The notes under the pieces were generated by a model. It ran no database searches, was not told the origin of the DNA, and saw only the letters and a list, made by a program, of their open reading frames with translations. DNA of 64,000 bases from Alopecurus myosuroides (Eukaryota; Streptophyta; Magnoliopsida; Poales; Poaceae): assembly GCA_028641055.1 (NCBI GenBank), contig CM054057.1, positions 721,180,310 through 721,244,309 of the forward strand, in the 5' to 3' direction. Below are positions 1 to 11,267 of this stretch, piece by piece (the first letter of the stretch is position 1; each line of letters opens with the position of its first letter). Made by a program: the position numbers and the translations under genes.

Positions 1-1740
1 CTGCAGGTACACATCTGCTGGCAGTTTGTGGCTGATGGACCATGCTTCCACTAATTGGCCCACCCAAGTGCCCACAGGAAGAAACTAGTGGAAGTGTGCT
101 GTTGCTGGTCACACGCTCCCAGTAAATCCTTACTAGATGCGTGCTCTCCGCTGGGAATTCTTCTATCATTTTGGCCCGTTAGTCAATATGGGGGCGACTT
201 AATTACTAGATGCGATCTCTCTTGGGCACATGCTTCCGGTGCGTGCTACTAGAAGAGACACGCCTGCACAGACAGTACCACTAAATATTAGAAGTGCACA
301 AAAAGGTGTGCTCGCTAGTATGTTTTCCCCTATAAGCTTTTTTCTACCAGTGTGCGGTCTACACCCACAATTGCCTCGTTCCGTCGCTCCACGACGGTAT
401 TCTCCTGCGTGGAGTATGGAGCTGTCAAGTGATGCTCCACTCTCATCCCTGCGTTCTATGCTGCGAAAGAGCCGGAGGTGAATTCTTCTCCGTCATCTGT
501 CCGTAGTGTGCGCAGTTTGCAGCCGGAGGAGCCCTTCCTCGATCTAGATCTGGCTGCCGTTCTCGTCGAACTGGCCCAAACTGATGATTGGCGTGTTCAT
601 ACGAGGTATGAAGTACATACCGGTGATGGCCCGGTGCTCGCTTGACTTGCAGGAGAACATCAGCTTCCCCTGCACGCAGATGTTTACCTACGATCCATCT
701 CCCGACTTGGCAGTTCCAATGATGCTCGGCTCAAGCTCTGCAAACGCGGCGTGATCACTAGTACTTTTATTGGTGGCGCCCAAGTCAAGGTACCAGACGC
801 CCTTCTTGGTGTCTCCCTCTTGCGCCAGGGTAACCTGCGCCTTATCCTCTCTTAGGAAGAGTGCCGACTCCTCCCGAGTCGGTGTGGCCGGCGGCTGGTG
901 AGCCGCCATGGTCGATTCCTTGCGAACTTCCTTTCCCGACTTCTCCCGAGCCTCCGGGGCCGGCTCCTTGCGAGTCACCTCTGTTGGCTGCTCCTAAGAA
1001 GCAGGCGCGTCCCACTCCGCAATCCACTGGATCCGGGTGGGTTCCTCCGGAAGAATACGACTGGAACTCTGACTCCACCTTCGAGCGATTCGTGGCATCC
1101 TGTTAGTCCACCTCGTAGCACTCCTCGGCTGCCTTTAGCCGACCGATGAGTTCCTCGATGGAGAGCGTGTCCAGGTCGAGCAAGGCTTTGATGGGGCATG
1201 CCATCGAAGTGTACTTCTTGGGGACGATAGAGAGGAACTTGACCATGGTGTCCGGCTCACTGACCTTCACACCTAGAACACCAAGTTGTGACACAATCAC
1301 CGACAATCGCGAAGTCGTCAAGTTCCTCGCCATCGTCGAAATTTATATATGGCCTCGAGGTACTTCTTGAGCGATATAACACATGTGTCACGCATCCTTA
1401 AGACCCCGAGCCGCATCTTATCCAATGCCACCCAAGCCTCCTTCACCGTTGGCTTGACAATGACTGTGGGTTTCATCTCAAGCGGGATTGAGCACAACAA
1501 ATACTCCATTGTCACACGGTCTGTCTCGCGCGCCGGCATCCATTCCTTGACAGTGACGCAGACCCAGCGCGCCTCCAGCATGAACCGCATGAGGAGGGTC
1601 CAGTCCGTGTAGTTCGTGCGTGTGAGCATCGGTCACTAAGCACCGGACTCTAAGATAACACGCTGGACTACCAGCGGGCCAACTGTTTCCTTTTGCTCTG
1701 CCGCAGGCAGCTCGTTCTTGTCGTCTGCCATCTCCGGCGA
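1..1740 (-). pseudogene. Copia retrotransposon gag/protease/pre-integrase remnant
   Basis: Reading leftward on the minus strand from about 1629, a Copia-type gag (UBN2-like) is visible, with TNYTDWTLLMRFMLEARW near the start and VKPTVKEAWVALDKMR further on. In another frame (1103-1333) comes LSIEELIGRLKAAEE, typical of the late gag. At 688-978 the retroviral-type aspartic protease region reads WYLDLGATNKSTSDHAAF; the usual Asp-Ser/Thr-Gly is Asp-Leu-Gly here. Around 560-660 IPRMNTPIISLGQFDENG matches the Copia segment between protease and integrase. The frame changes several times and has stops, so the copy is dead. It lies directly inside the primer-binding site and LTR at 1758-2029 and continues past the left window edge. 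The first 480 bases are too decayed for me to assign. Confidence 0.8.
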
Positions 1741-1757
1741 GCTCACAAACTCACAAG

Positions 1758-1769
1758 GCTCTGATACCA
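1758..1769 (-). other. Copia primer-binding site (initiator tRNA-Met type)
   Basis: The plus strand reads GCTCTGATACCA, the complement of TGGTATCAGAGC, the site used by Copia elements for priming from initiator tRNA-Met. It sits two bases inside the LTR edge at 1772, which fixes the orientation (minus strand) and identifies that LTR as the 5' LTR. Confidence 0.85.
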
Positions 1770-1771
1770 AT

Positions 1772-2029
1772 TGTTACCCCTAAACGGGCGTGAGAGAGTG
1801 AAGGAAGGTAGTATGTGCCAGCGAGATTTTGGTTTGCCTTAATTTTTTCATTGCTATTGCCCTCCTTGTATAGGGGCTTATGTACAAAGTCAACTATCAT
1901 GTCCAATCTGGCTGGACTAGACATGTCGGTGATGTCACTGACTCGGAACCACTGTTTGCAATGTCATGACACAAGATTACAATAGACTACCTCCACAGAC
2001 TAGGAAGCACTGTCTATTAGTCCAGGGAG
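1772..2029 (-). mobile_element. Copia 5' LTR, partial
   Basis: Begins TGTTACCCCTAAACG beside the primer-binding site and aligns along its length with the LTRs at 2030-2519 and 62941-63432, with more divergence. It includes a TATA-like stretch (plus strand CTTGTATAGGGG, about 1874). It is cut off at 2029, where the second LTR copy begins, so the upstream half of this LTR is missing or displaced. Confidence 0.7.
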
Positions 2030-2519
2030 TGTTTTACCTAAACGACCGTGAGAGAGTGAAGGAAGGGAGTGTGTGCCAAAGAGATTTTGGGTTACCTCAA
2101 TTCTCCATTGCTATTGCCCTTCTTATATAGGGGCTTGTATACAAAGTTGACTATCCTTTCCAATTCGCAATAGTACAGGTGAGTAATGTCAGTTATTCGG
2201 AACCATTGTTCGTGACTTCATGACACAAGATCATAAAGGACTACCCCCCACGGATTCGAAAACACTATAGATGATTACTAGCTCGTCCTATCCACCTACT
2301 ATGTACTTCCAGTAAACTGGCTCCTAGTCAGCACCCAGAATGTAATTGCCAGCTGCTAGGGAGCATCCGACAACTATTGCCATTTCTCGGGAACAAACTC
2401 CCTGGATGGTTGACTACCTCGATCTGGGGACACTCTCCCAAGTAGGAACACTTTGCCGGCTACATGAGCACCTGGCAGCCGGTTGTTTCCCACTAGCCGG
2501 CCAGGAAGACATGCCTATT
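2030..2519 (-). mobile_element. Copia LTR, solo or truncated, nested in the first LTR
   Basis: Starts TGTTTTACCTAAACG and is very similar throughout to 62941-63432, including the TATA-like CTTATATAGGGG. Similarity to the other copy stops at GCCTATT near 2519, where the expected terminal CA is absent. No polypurine tract or pol sequence follows, so this is either a solo LTR with a damaged end or a truncated element inserted into the LTR on its left. Confidence 0.7.
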
Positions 2520-3091
2520 GAAACAAGGAGAATGGCTCCGCCCTGGTTAGACCCAAGGGCTCGCCCCATCATAAGCCGCTGCAGATCACGTTCAGTAGGC
2601 CCGTCGGCCCTAATAAGAAGGACGCGATGACCTCAGCACCATCGTTGGGCTATCACTGGCTGCCCTCGCAGCTACCGGCAGCCCGACCACCACCGTCCTG
2701 GGGATGTCGCTTCAAAATCTGTGCTTTGCCTCGCACATGGTAGATGTCTAGGGTTGATGCCACCCTCTACGCTAGCTCCGGACCAGTATTTGTCCCGCAA
2801 AGCCTGGGGTCTATGATGTAGAGGTGGGGGTATACTCCCATTATCGAAAAGCAAAACATAACATACGCGAGGAAAGATAGATTCAATTGATTTTCCTTTG
2901 GTGCAATGCACATTATCATTTTTTCCGTAAATTTAAGCAAGCATGCATATTTTTTATTTTAACATATTGTTTTCTGCCCACGAGATTATTTCCTTTTTAA
3001 GGAAATTTAGTTGTGGCTTGGTTACCTTTGATAATTTATTTGTGATATGTTGAATTGATGATCCTCCTCATTTGCATTTCAGTCGTCACTG
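2520..3091. other. Intergenic, nothing recognised
   Basis: GC-balanced sequence to about 2900, then AT-rich (2920-3060) directly upstream of the DUF4220 gene. Short ORFs here match no family I know and are probably random. The AT-rich part would contain the promoter of the downstream gene, but I see no convincing TATA element at a fixed distance. Confidence 0.5.
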
Positions 3092-5259
3092 ATGGCTGGA
3101 GTGGTCCGCTTGTGGAATAAGTGGGAGGTCCAAATCCTGGTAGTCTTCAGTTTTGTCTTGCAAGTGTTCCTGCTCATGTTCGCGGTGATGCGTCGGCGGA
3201 ACATTTCCATAGTCCCAAGGACCCTCTTATGGCTAGCATACCTCTTGGCTGACTTAATAGCGATATACATCCTCGGCCACATGTCAATTAGCAGCAAGTC
3301 CCACGAGAAGCAACAACTCTTGGCGTTCTGGGCGCCATTCCTGTTGGTGCATCTCGGTGGCCAGGACACCATCACTGCCTATTCCATCGAAGACAACCAG
3401 CTCTGGCCACGCCACCTGCTAACTTTTGTTGTGCAGACATTGGGAGTAGGTTATGTCCTCTACAAGTATATTGCCGGTAGCTGGACCTTGGTCATTGCTG
3501 CTGCACTGATGTTTGTCACTGGTGTCCTCAAGTACGGGGAGAGAATATGGGCGCTCAAGTCGTCCAGTCTGGACAACATGAGTAAATTCCTTGACGATAG
3601 GAAGTTGAGGGAGGCTAAACGGCTCGACGAGCCTTCCCGTTTGCGTGCCCAGGAGTTGGGTCCGGAAGAGGTTCTGCAGGCAGCTCATGACCTACTCCCC
3701 ATTTGCATGGGCCAGTTCGTGGATTATAAGATTTGGCCTTCCGCATTCCAGAGTAAAACCATAGAGATATTATATGGCAAGGGGCGCATGTACGAGCTGA
3801 TTGAGATGCAGCTCTCCCTGGTGCATGATTTCCTATACACCAAGGCAGTGGTGGTCTTCACATGGTGTGGATCCGTGCCACTTCTTCGGTTGCCACCATT
3901 ACCGCTTTCTTCCTATTTCAATCAAGCATTGGCAAAAATGGCTTTAATAGAGGTGATGTAATTGTCACATATATCTTAATTGTTGGGGCTATCCTCCTAG
4001 AGTTGACAGCACTGTTGAAGGCAATGGTATCAACATGGACATGCGCATTGTTGCTTGCTAGAAGATGGGATCGTCTTCACAACATAGTTTTTTCTGTCCG
4101 GCGGTATGTTAAGGCCGCGGAGATGAACAGAAGATGGTCAGGTTCAATTGGACATCCCAAGTCGCTTCATGGAATTGGGCGGGGTAGTGGAGGCTGTATC
4201 AGGGAGATTGCCAAGTGGTTTGGATTGGAGTACAATGGAGGCTGCAGACATTTGTTGAAGAAGCTGCACCACTCCTATCCTGTCATTTCACATGGTACTA
4301 AGGAGTTGGTGTTGGAAGAGGTGCGCAGATTAGTGTTGGAGTGTCATGGCAAAGAGGATATCATGAGGAGTTACAGTGGTCAGTGCGTGCTGAGTCCATG
4401 GCATGAATTCTTTGAGGATCCAACCTCACGCGTTGGGATTGATTTTGATGAAAAAATTCTTACTTGGTACTTTGCCACCAAAATATTCCTCTCGTTGCCA
4501 TCTCGTGTGGAAGCAACGCAGCAAGATGATGTTGTGGAGGCAATCAGGGCAGTATCTAACTACATGATATTCCTCCTTGCTGAACGTCCCTACATGCTGC
4601 GTAGCCCTGTTCGCGCTGGATCATATGCCAATAGTGAAGCAGCATATGTGGAGCAATCTGACATAAGTTATGTGATTGAACGCATCCGCAGAAGAGAGAA
4701 GCTGGACAAAAGAAGAAAGGAGCTGGATAGAAGAAGGGAGGGCTTAGATCCAAACAACACGGATGTAAGAAGGGATGCTATAGAGCTAGAAATAATAAGA
4801 AAGGAGCTGGACGGAATAACGGCGGAGCTGGACGGAATAAGGGCGGAGTCGCATTGGGGACCTTCATTTCCGCCCGCCTTAGCCCATGGATCCCAGCTTG
4901 TGGACAGTCTGAAAGACATGGAGGGGCGGGGCGAGCGGGAAGTCCGGCGGGTGATTCTTGGGGTGTGGGTGGAGATGCTGTGTTACGCGGGGCACCACTG
5001 CAGCAGGGATTCCCATGCCAGGCAGCTCTGCAGTGGTGGTGAGTTCATTACCATCGTCTGGCTTCTATCAACTGCCATATTCAATCACCAGTACTGTGGC
5101 GAGGATTGGTTTAAGGAGGGCGTGGAGGGGTTCTTCAAGTCACCACGCAGTGTCGTGGACGTGGCCCTGATGGTCCATACAGTGAATCAGAATCTGATGA
5201 CATGCTGTTTCAGAAACCACAGGGAGATGGAGATGGAGATGTCGGACGATGCCGTTTGA
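3092..5259 (+). pseudogene. DUF4220/DUF594 multi-pass membrane protein gene, one frameshift
   Basis: Plant DUF4220 proteins, much expanded in grasses, are single-exon membrane proteins of about 650-750 residues with a C-terminal DUF594; no biochemical function is known. The ATG at 3092 opens hydrophobic segments (QILVVFSFVLQVFLLMFAV, then LLWLAYLLADLIAIYILG) and the family stretch FWAPFLLVHLGGQDTITAYS. The frame continues to about 3870 (FTWCGS), then the homology resumes in another frame at IRATSSVATITAFFLF. This needs one lost base (or two gained) near 3870-3876. The second part runs to a stop at 5259 and contains RQLCSGGEFITIVWLLST, typical of DUF594. Total length is about 722 codons, normal for the family. 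Residues encoded around 4675-4850 form a charged KELD/RREGLD repeat. Apart from the frameshift the gene looks whole, so it is either a young pseudogene or an assembly error. Confidence 0.85.
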
Positions 5260-5516
5260 GGCTGGCCGATGTAATTCAATGTATTGTGTACTAATTTCAT
5301 ATGCGAGACTGCAGTATGTGCTTCGGCTAGCTGTAGCAATTGGTGGTATATTTTTGCTTTTAAAAGACCATCGAATTCAAGTACATGTACTCGGCTCGTA
5401 TAACGAACAACATGCTTGTTATTACCCTGTCTAGTCATATTGGAGCTGAGGAATATGTGTTAATTATATATTTTTTCCTATAAAATTATATGAATGTCAT
5501 ATTGCCTTTGTTACAA
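5260..5516 (+). other. 3' flank of DUF4220 gene
   Basis: AT-rich sequence after the stop, expected to hold the 3' UTR. No clear AATAAA at a normal distance. It ends at the Helitron terminus at 5517. Confidence 0.4.
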
Positions 5517-5548
5517 ACTAGCAAACGTGACCCGCGCATTTGCGCGGT
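5517..5548 (-). mobile_element. Helitron 3' terminus (minus strand)
   Basis: The plus strand has A then CTAG (5518-5521), nine bases, then CCGCGCATTTGCGCGG (5532-5547), a perfect six-base-pair stem with a four-base loop. Read on the minus strand this is a GC hairpin followed by CTAG and a T, the Helitron 3' end. The element would run rightward from here. Its 5' end was not found, probably because the Copia LTR at 5741 and later insertions separate it. Confidence 0.55.
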
Positions 5549-5740
5549 TAGATTTGTTGTGTCTTGATATCCGATATAGTTAATCGTTACCAGTTATTAT
5601 TTATTCCTAAGTTTTCTTCAGTTTATTTGTCACTACATGGCATGATTTCAATAAAATGCATGTCCATATATTAACTGCACTGGATATATAGCCGGTAATG
5701 ACCTTCTGTGAGCATAGAAGATATAAAGGAAATCACATAC
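5549..5740. other. Presumed Helitron body
   Basis: AT-rich, no coding signal. It is interrupted by the Copia LTR at 5741. The five bases before that LTR (CATAC) would be its target site. Confidence 0.35.
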
Positions 5741-6270
5741 TGATACGGGCATCTGCTAGTTAGCACGCTAGGGCAATAAACTACGATGTATAATGTCCAA
5801 GGCATGCGAGCCACATATTTTGGCTGATCCTTCTAAATGGGCCGTTTGTATCCAGTTTGAGTCAGAGTCCAACTAGGTTTAGGGTTCGAGTAAGTCTTTG
5901 TTTAGGTTTGCCCAACCGACTATGGGTTGGCCTCCTATATAAAGGAGCCAGCGGCTAGGCTTTTAGACATCGTTGAGTTATGTAGAACATTGTGTTCAAG
6001 GTTCCACCGTCCCTAGGGGATCGGCGTGTAGACGGCGTCTCGGTCGTTCGTTGGTTATCTTTGGAATAAAGGCATGAGTGTTCTTGAATTGTAAAGAGTT
6101 ATCGTGCACTGCGAGAAGGTTCTTGGACCCTTCAAGAGTTGTCGAGTTTGGCTTCATCATCTTTAGCTCACCTAAATCTATCATCAGGTTGCGTGGATCG
6201 CTCCCGTGATTGGAAGAATAATTATCATCAATGGTTCTTGCGATGAAAGATCAGGCAAACACCCGTATCA
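5741..6270 (+). mobile_element. Copia LTR with matched ends
   Basis: Begins TGATACGGG and ends CCCGTATCA, a perfect nine-base terminal inverted repeat, 530 bp in all. A TATA box (CCTATATAAAGG, about 5933-5944) lies in the middle, as expected for the LTR promoter. The primer-binding site follows two bases later. This is the 5' LTR of a plus-strand Copia. I saw no second copy in the window, so the 3' part is lost. Confidence 0.85.
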
Positions 6271-6272
6271 TC

Positions 6273-6284
6273 TGGTATCAGAGC
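6273..6284 (+). other. Copia primer-binding site
   Basis: TGGTATCAGAGC, complementary to the 3' end of initiator tRNA-Met, two bases after the LTR end at 6270. Confidence 0.88.
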
Positions 6285-6653
6285 GTTAGGTTGATCACCG
6301 CGAGGTTTGTCTAGTTTAAGATCGATGTGCATGTTTACAAAGATTGGCAGATTGATTTTTGCTGGGATGTGTTGGATGGGGAGTTGACGCATTGTCACAC
6401 CTCGGCGAGTTGAGGAGGAAGACGAAGGCCGCCTCCTTGTCGCGATCGCGCGTGGAGCAGCAGGAGTTTCCGACGATTACCAGCCAGCGATGGAAAGGAG
6501 CGGAAATAAGGATCAACTGAGATCTGCTTCCGTGTACGGCCTGGATAGTCACCTAGGCTTGATCGATACTTTTTGGCCTTCATGTACGCAAGGAAGAGAT
6601 TTATTTGGTGTCCCTGTTTGCATTGAGCCGGTTTCAGCTTTCTAGAAAAAAAA
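6285..6653 (+). mobile_element. Copia leader region, interrupted
   Basis: Sequence downstream of the primer-binding site, with no recognisable gag ORF. It stops in a run of eight A at 6646-6653, where the 5.8-kb inverted-repeat element is inserted. The other side of the insertion resumes at 12415 with the same A run. Confidence 0.55.
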
Positions 6654-6748
6654 GGGTCATTTATCGAATTGCCCACAGCGGACCACTTCTACTCAGTTTT
6701 ACCCCTAGCGCCGAATGGTGCTCAGTTTTGCCCCTAGTCCGTGCGCAA
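6654..6748 (+). repeat. Left terminal inverted repeat of the 5.8-kb element
   Basis: Matches the complement of 12320-12414 over 95 positions with scattered mismatches. The outer 30 bases are the most diverged and the inner CAGTTTTACCCCTAG and CAGTTTTGCCCCTAG blocks are nearly perfect. The two blocks are about 28 bases apart and look like a doubled motif. Confidence 0.8.
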
Positions 6749-7104
6749 CTACTATGGAGAGGCCAGAACGGTAAGTTTGGAGTCAAATCCGTTCCACGAA
6801 GTGGGTCCGAGGAGTCAGACTCCGTTTCGCGAAGTGGGTCCGGGTGGGACTGCCAAGTTCGTTGAAACCGTCCGGAGCTTACAGGTGGGACCGCGCAGTT
6901 TGAATAGTCCACACCCAAACTTCCCGCTGGGTTCAGCGACGCGTGGGAAAACCGCGAGCCCCGCGTCGGTCAAAGACTGCCGGAGTAACGTCACGCGCTA
7001 CAAAAGGCCCCTCGGCGCTCGCCGCTCTCCCCATTCTAGCCGTTAATCTCGCCCTTACCGCACTCGCTCTCATCGCTGCATTTCCACCTGGACACCCCGA
7101 GACG

Positions 7105-7791
7105 ATGCCTCGCCGGCTCCGTGCAAACCGCAACTCGCCGTTGTACTGCCGCCCCGTGGCCGCGATGCGGGGCCACAGTCACGCCGATAGCGACAACGAG
7201 TTCTTCTACGAGGAGAACGAGCAGCAGCCGCAGGAGGAGGCGGCGCCCGAGCAGGAGCCGCCGCAGGAGGAGGCTGCGCCCGAGCAGGAGCCGCCGCAGG
7301 AGGCGCAGCGCTGGAGGAGGCTCAGGAGGAGGCAGCCTATCTGGCTCGAGCAACACGCCGCCGTCTACTCGTTCGAAACATGGCGGAACGAGGAGGCGTT
7401 CCACACGGTCCGCTCCTGGCTCAAGGAGGCGGCGGCAGCGGCCGAGGCTGCCGCTGTTCGTGCATCCCTGGAGACCCACCAGAGGGAGCAGGCGGAGCGC
7501 CAGGTCTACCGGCAGCTCGCCGCAACCGCGGCGTCGGATGAGCAGCAGGCGGTCGTCGCGCTGTACGAGAGCGACCGGCGCAAGGCTGCCCTGCAGAGCG
7601 AGAGGCGAGACCGCCGCCATCCCTCCGAGCAGGCGCAGCTGCACCGGCTGCGGATCCGAGGCAGAGCGGAGTGGCATGCGATCGCTACGCGGGCGAACCT
7701 ATCGCCCTTAGCCAAGAACGACCACGAGGCGGGGGCCTCCAGCATGCTGGCCTACGACGACAGCGATGAGGACGACGAGGAAGAGGAGTAG
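7105..7791 (+). CDS. Acidic Glu/Ala-rich protein of unknown function, carried by a TIR element
   Basis: ATG at 7105 in the context GACGATGCC gives 228 residues to a TAG at 7791. The frame stays open further upstream, but a TATA-like CTACAAAAGG near 6998 favours 7105. The N-terminus is basic (MPRRLRANRN). A 33-bp duplication follows, giving two copies of EEAAPEQEPPQ, then a basic patch (RWRRLRRRQP), an Ala/Glu-rich helical region likely to form a coiled coil (about residues 110-190), and a C-terminus of almost pure Asp/Glu (DDSDEDDEEEE). I recognise no domain and no transposase triad. GC content is far above the flanking DNA. Because it lies inside the terminal repeats of the 5.8-kb element, it is either an element accessory gene or a captured host gene. 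Overlapping ORFs on both strands reflect its high GC. Confidence 0.5.
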   Translation: MPRRLRANRNSPLYCRPVAAMRGHSHADSDNEFFYEENEQQPQEEAAPEQEPPQEEAAPEQEPPQEAQRWRRLRRRQPIWLEQHAAVYSFETWRNEEAFHTVRSWLKEAAAAAEAAAVRASLETHQREQAERQVYRQLAATAASDEQQAVVALYESDRRKAALQSERRDRRHPSEQAQLHRLRIRGRAEWHAIATRANLSPLAKNDHEAGASSMLAYDDSDEDDEEEE

Positions 7792-8088
7792 AGGATGACG
7801 TCTAGGAGGAGGGTGACGACCAGGCCGGGTGATCGCGGCGAGCCTCGGCCAACCGTAGTTTTTTTTTAAGTTTTTTCAATGTTTTTAGTTAAATTATGCC
7901 GTCTAGCTTTCTGTAAAACTATCGTCGAATCTATGAATTTGAGCCTATTTCGACGAGTTCGCATTTTTTAATTAATTTTGAGTATTTCTGAACAAAATCA
8001 CGGGGCAGAATGTAGACTAAAAGTGAAAAGAATGTTTGAATAATGTTGTATGATGTTGAACTAAGTCATTCCAAAATTTTGGGCAAAT
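7792..8088. other. 3' flank of the acidic ORF
   Basis: T-rich sequence (a T run at 7860-7870) with no coding signal, leading into the tandem array. Confidence 0.4.
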
Positions 8089-8952
8089 GTGCTTCAAATG
8101 AGGTCTGAAGCTAGAGTACACACCCCCCGTTTCAAATTTCATGAAAGAATCGACCTTGCCAAAATTATCCAAATAAATTTGAGGAGCAACTATATCACAT
8201 ATAACAACATTATGTGTTGGATTCATGTCATTTTGATTTTGTTTTAATAATTTATGCTCATTTGAAACCATCGCTCTATTCTCATGAGAAATGTGCTTCA
8301 AATGAGGTCTGAAGCTAGGGTAAATACCCCCGTTTGGAATTTCATGAAAAAATCGACCTTGTAAAAATTATCCGATCCAAATCAATTTGAGGAGCAACTA
8401 TATCACATATAACAGCATTGTGCGTTGGATTCATGTCATTTTGATATTTTTTTTGAATTATTTATGCTCATTTGAAACCATCGCTCTATTCTCGTGAGAA
8501 ATGTGCTCCAAATGAGGTCTGAAGCTAGGGTAAACACCCCCGTTTATAATTTCATGAAAAATTCGACCTTGCCAAAATTATCCATAGAAATTTGAGGAGC
8601 AACTATATCACATATCACAACGTTGTGCGTTGGATTCATGTCATTTTGATTTGTTTTGAATTATTTATGCTCATTTGCAACCATCGCTCAATTCTCGTGA
8701 GAAATGTGCTTCAAATGAGGTCCGAAGCTAGGGTAAACACCCTCATTTATAATTTCATGAAAAATTCGACCTTGCCAAAATTATCCATAGAAATTTGAGG
8801 AGCAACTATATCACATATAACAACGTTGTACGTTGGATTCATGTCATTTTGATTTGTTTTGAATTATTTATGCTCATTTGCAACCATCGCTCAATTCTCG
8901 TGAGAAATGTGCTTCAAATGAGGTCCGAAGCTAGGGTAAATACCCCCATTTG
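8089..8952 (+). repeat. Tandem array, about 4.2 copies of a 204-bp unit
   Basis: Units start at GTGCTTCAAATGAGGTC, near 8089, 8293, 8503, 8706 and 8909, the last one partial. Spacings are about 204, 210, 203 and 203. Copies three and four are the most alike, suggesting recent unequal exchange. Short ORFs repeat within the units but do not look coding. Arrays like this are common inside grass DNA transposons. Confidence 0.85.
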
Positions 8953-11267
8953 TGCTTCAACATTTTTTGACATATTTTCTAAATCAACCAAATGAATTTC
9001 CTAGACATCTATTCTACATGTATAGTGTAAATCTGAAGTTTCATTATGTTTTGAATAATTCTTCTATTTTTTATTTTTTATTTAAATAACATGGTTTAAT
9101 AGAAAAATCATATGTAAAACTGATAAAAATCATCGCTGTAGTAAATCTGAAGTTTCATTATATTTTTTTATTTAAATAACATTGTTTAATACTTAACAGC
9201 AAAGAAATCATATGTAGAACCATCGATCCATGTGGCCAACGTACCAACCAATCAGAGCGCAGAACGAGCGTCTCGCGGATCGTTGTGGCTGCGAGCGCAT
9301 CCGTCCGATGCACGATTCCTTCTAGAAGGCGTCGATCCAACAGCCCAGATCGAATCTCTGTGTTTCCTTCTAGAAGATTTTTGGGTGGTCAAACAAAGGG
9401 TTGACCAAGCTTGAAATAAGCATACATAATTCAAAAAAATCGAAAAAATATATTGCCGACGCACATAGTAGTGTTATGTCATATAGTAACGAGAAAAAAA
9501 TATAAACCTGTCTTATAAAAAATGGAACGAAAAAGCCCTTGTGTAACATGTGATATCCTGAACAGTCTAGTAGAGAGTTCAAGATAATGAGATGAGTTTC
9601 AAACCTTTGGAACTCAAATAAGGTCAAAATCTCACCAAAGCTTCATTTTGGTGTGACCAAGAAAGATCCAAAGTTATTTTTTTCATTTTGATGTTTTAAA
9701 CTTGTTTTATTTACGATTTACGATTAAAATCATTATTATTCAAAAGAAAATAAATAATACGAATATTCATCCAATAAATTTTCAGGCTTCGAAATTGCAT
9801 TATATAGGTCTAATACAAGTCTAGGAAAAATATAAATAGGATTTATAAACATTAGAACGAAAGCCATCACTAAAATGAGATTCCTCGAATACAGGAGTAG
9901 AGATTACAAAGAATATGAGGTGGAAACATCCTGAATCTTCCGAAGAGGTGCGTTCTACCTTTTTGTTTTGTGTTTCTATGGGCTATCCTAGCACAAGCAA
10001 GCAAATAGTTCCACATTGCTACCCCCTTTCGACGCAGTTACCGCGTGTTTCCGTATAAGTCCGGTATTTCTCCAGCGGGGCTAGGGTTTCACCGGGAGGG
10101 GGGCTACGGAGCGTCTGGATCCCAACACAAGCTAGGGGGTTCCATACCATGATAGTATAGGTGTGTTGTGTGCTTTGGATGTCAAAGATTGCTCTCCAGG
10201 GTGTGACCCGCTTCACCGGCATCCATTTCTCTCTCGTGAGCGCTTACAGGGTGAAACTCCTGTATCGGACCAAACATCCTGAATCTTCCGAAGAGGTGGG
10301 TTCTACCTTTTTGTTTTGTGTTCCTATGGGCTATCCTAGCACAAGCAACCAAATATCTCTGAAAATGTCTAGAAATGACATGGCCGAGTAGTGCAGATGG
10401 TGAAAAGCGATCCTCTTACTTTGCCCACCTTATGTTCTCTGACTTTCTCCCATGACACGTGGGTCCAGTGTGTGATGGGCTCCATTTTTCAGTGACCTAA
10501 AGTCACAGTATCGCGTTCCCGCACAGAGAAGCGCTCGTCTCAGCGTCTGCAGGCCGTTGCCGCCGTAGTTTGCATGCATGGACTCGATATGCACCGTTCC
10601 TTACGATCAAACGATCGAAAATGAAACGGTGCATGGATAGGGTGTTTTGTCTCAATGTAACTGCATGCAACAACGGACACTGTCTAGTGGGGCTCCGTTC
10701 ACCAGCCCGGTGCATGCACGCCTCGTTTTTTCAGAGTAAACTACGTGGCAGAAGAAGAAAATAGTTAACGTCGCGTCGCATTTGCAGCAGCCCTGCACGC
10801 CTCGTTTCAGAAACACAAGCCGCGTCGCATTTGCACCACCCCTGCACGCCTTGTTTCAGAAACACGAGTCGCGTCGCATTTGCAGCGACGCAGCCATCCA
10901 CGCCTCGTTTTCAGAAGATACGCATCAATGCATATGCAGCGAGGCAGGATTTGGCGTTAGACTTTGGACTTTCTTCTCTTCACCTCTTTAATACACGCAT
11001 GCAACTTCGAATCACTTCGACTGACGAATGCACACGCGCTCGTACTCCGTATCACTAGGTGTCCTACGCCTACGCCTATGCATGTTCTACACCGCTTTGA
11101 CCATGCATCGACTCCTTCTACACTGCATCCAATGTTTTCACACAGTTTGCTTCATCTACCCAAATAAATTCACGTCTAATCGTGTCTTTAAATAGTCCTT
11201 TTCACTCGTCCTCCATATTCTCATCCCTCTCCAGCCCTTTGCCCTTCTCTCCCTTCAAGCCCTAACA
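8953..11267. other. Spacer between the two ORFs, with repeats and promoter-like motifs
   Basis: 8953-9900 is mostly AT-rich, with an island at 9230-9380 that has CCAATCA and two TTCTAGAAG motifs (about 9319 and 9367) resembling heat-shock-factor sites. A segment at about 9923-9998 (CATCCTGAATCTTCCGAAG onward) is repeated at about 10275-10352. At 10782-10925 roughly 50-bp units with CTGCACGCC and GTTTCAGAAACAC repeat about three times. A TATA-like CTTTAAATAG at about 11186 precedes the second ORF. Confidence 0.5.

Noticed and set aside
7036..7711. Long ORFs overlapping the acidic ORF in other frames and on the minus strand
   Set aside because: They arise from the high GC of the 7105-7791 ORF. 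Their products are Arg/Ser- or Leu-rich with no start context or promoter.
8089..8952. CRISPR-like array
   Set aside because: Units are 204 bp head-to-tail with no short repeat and unique spacer pattern, and the genome is clearly a plant's.
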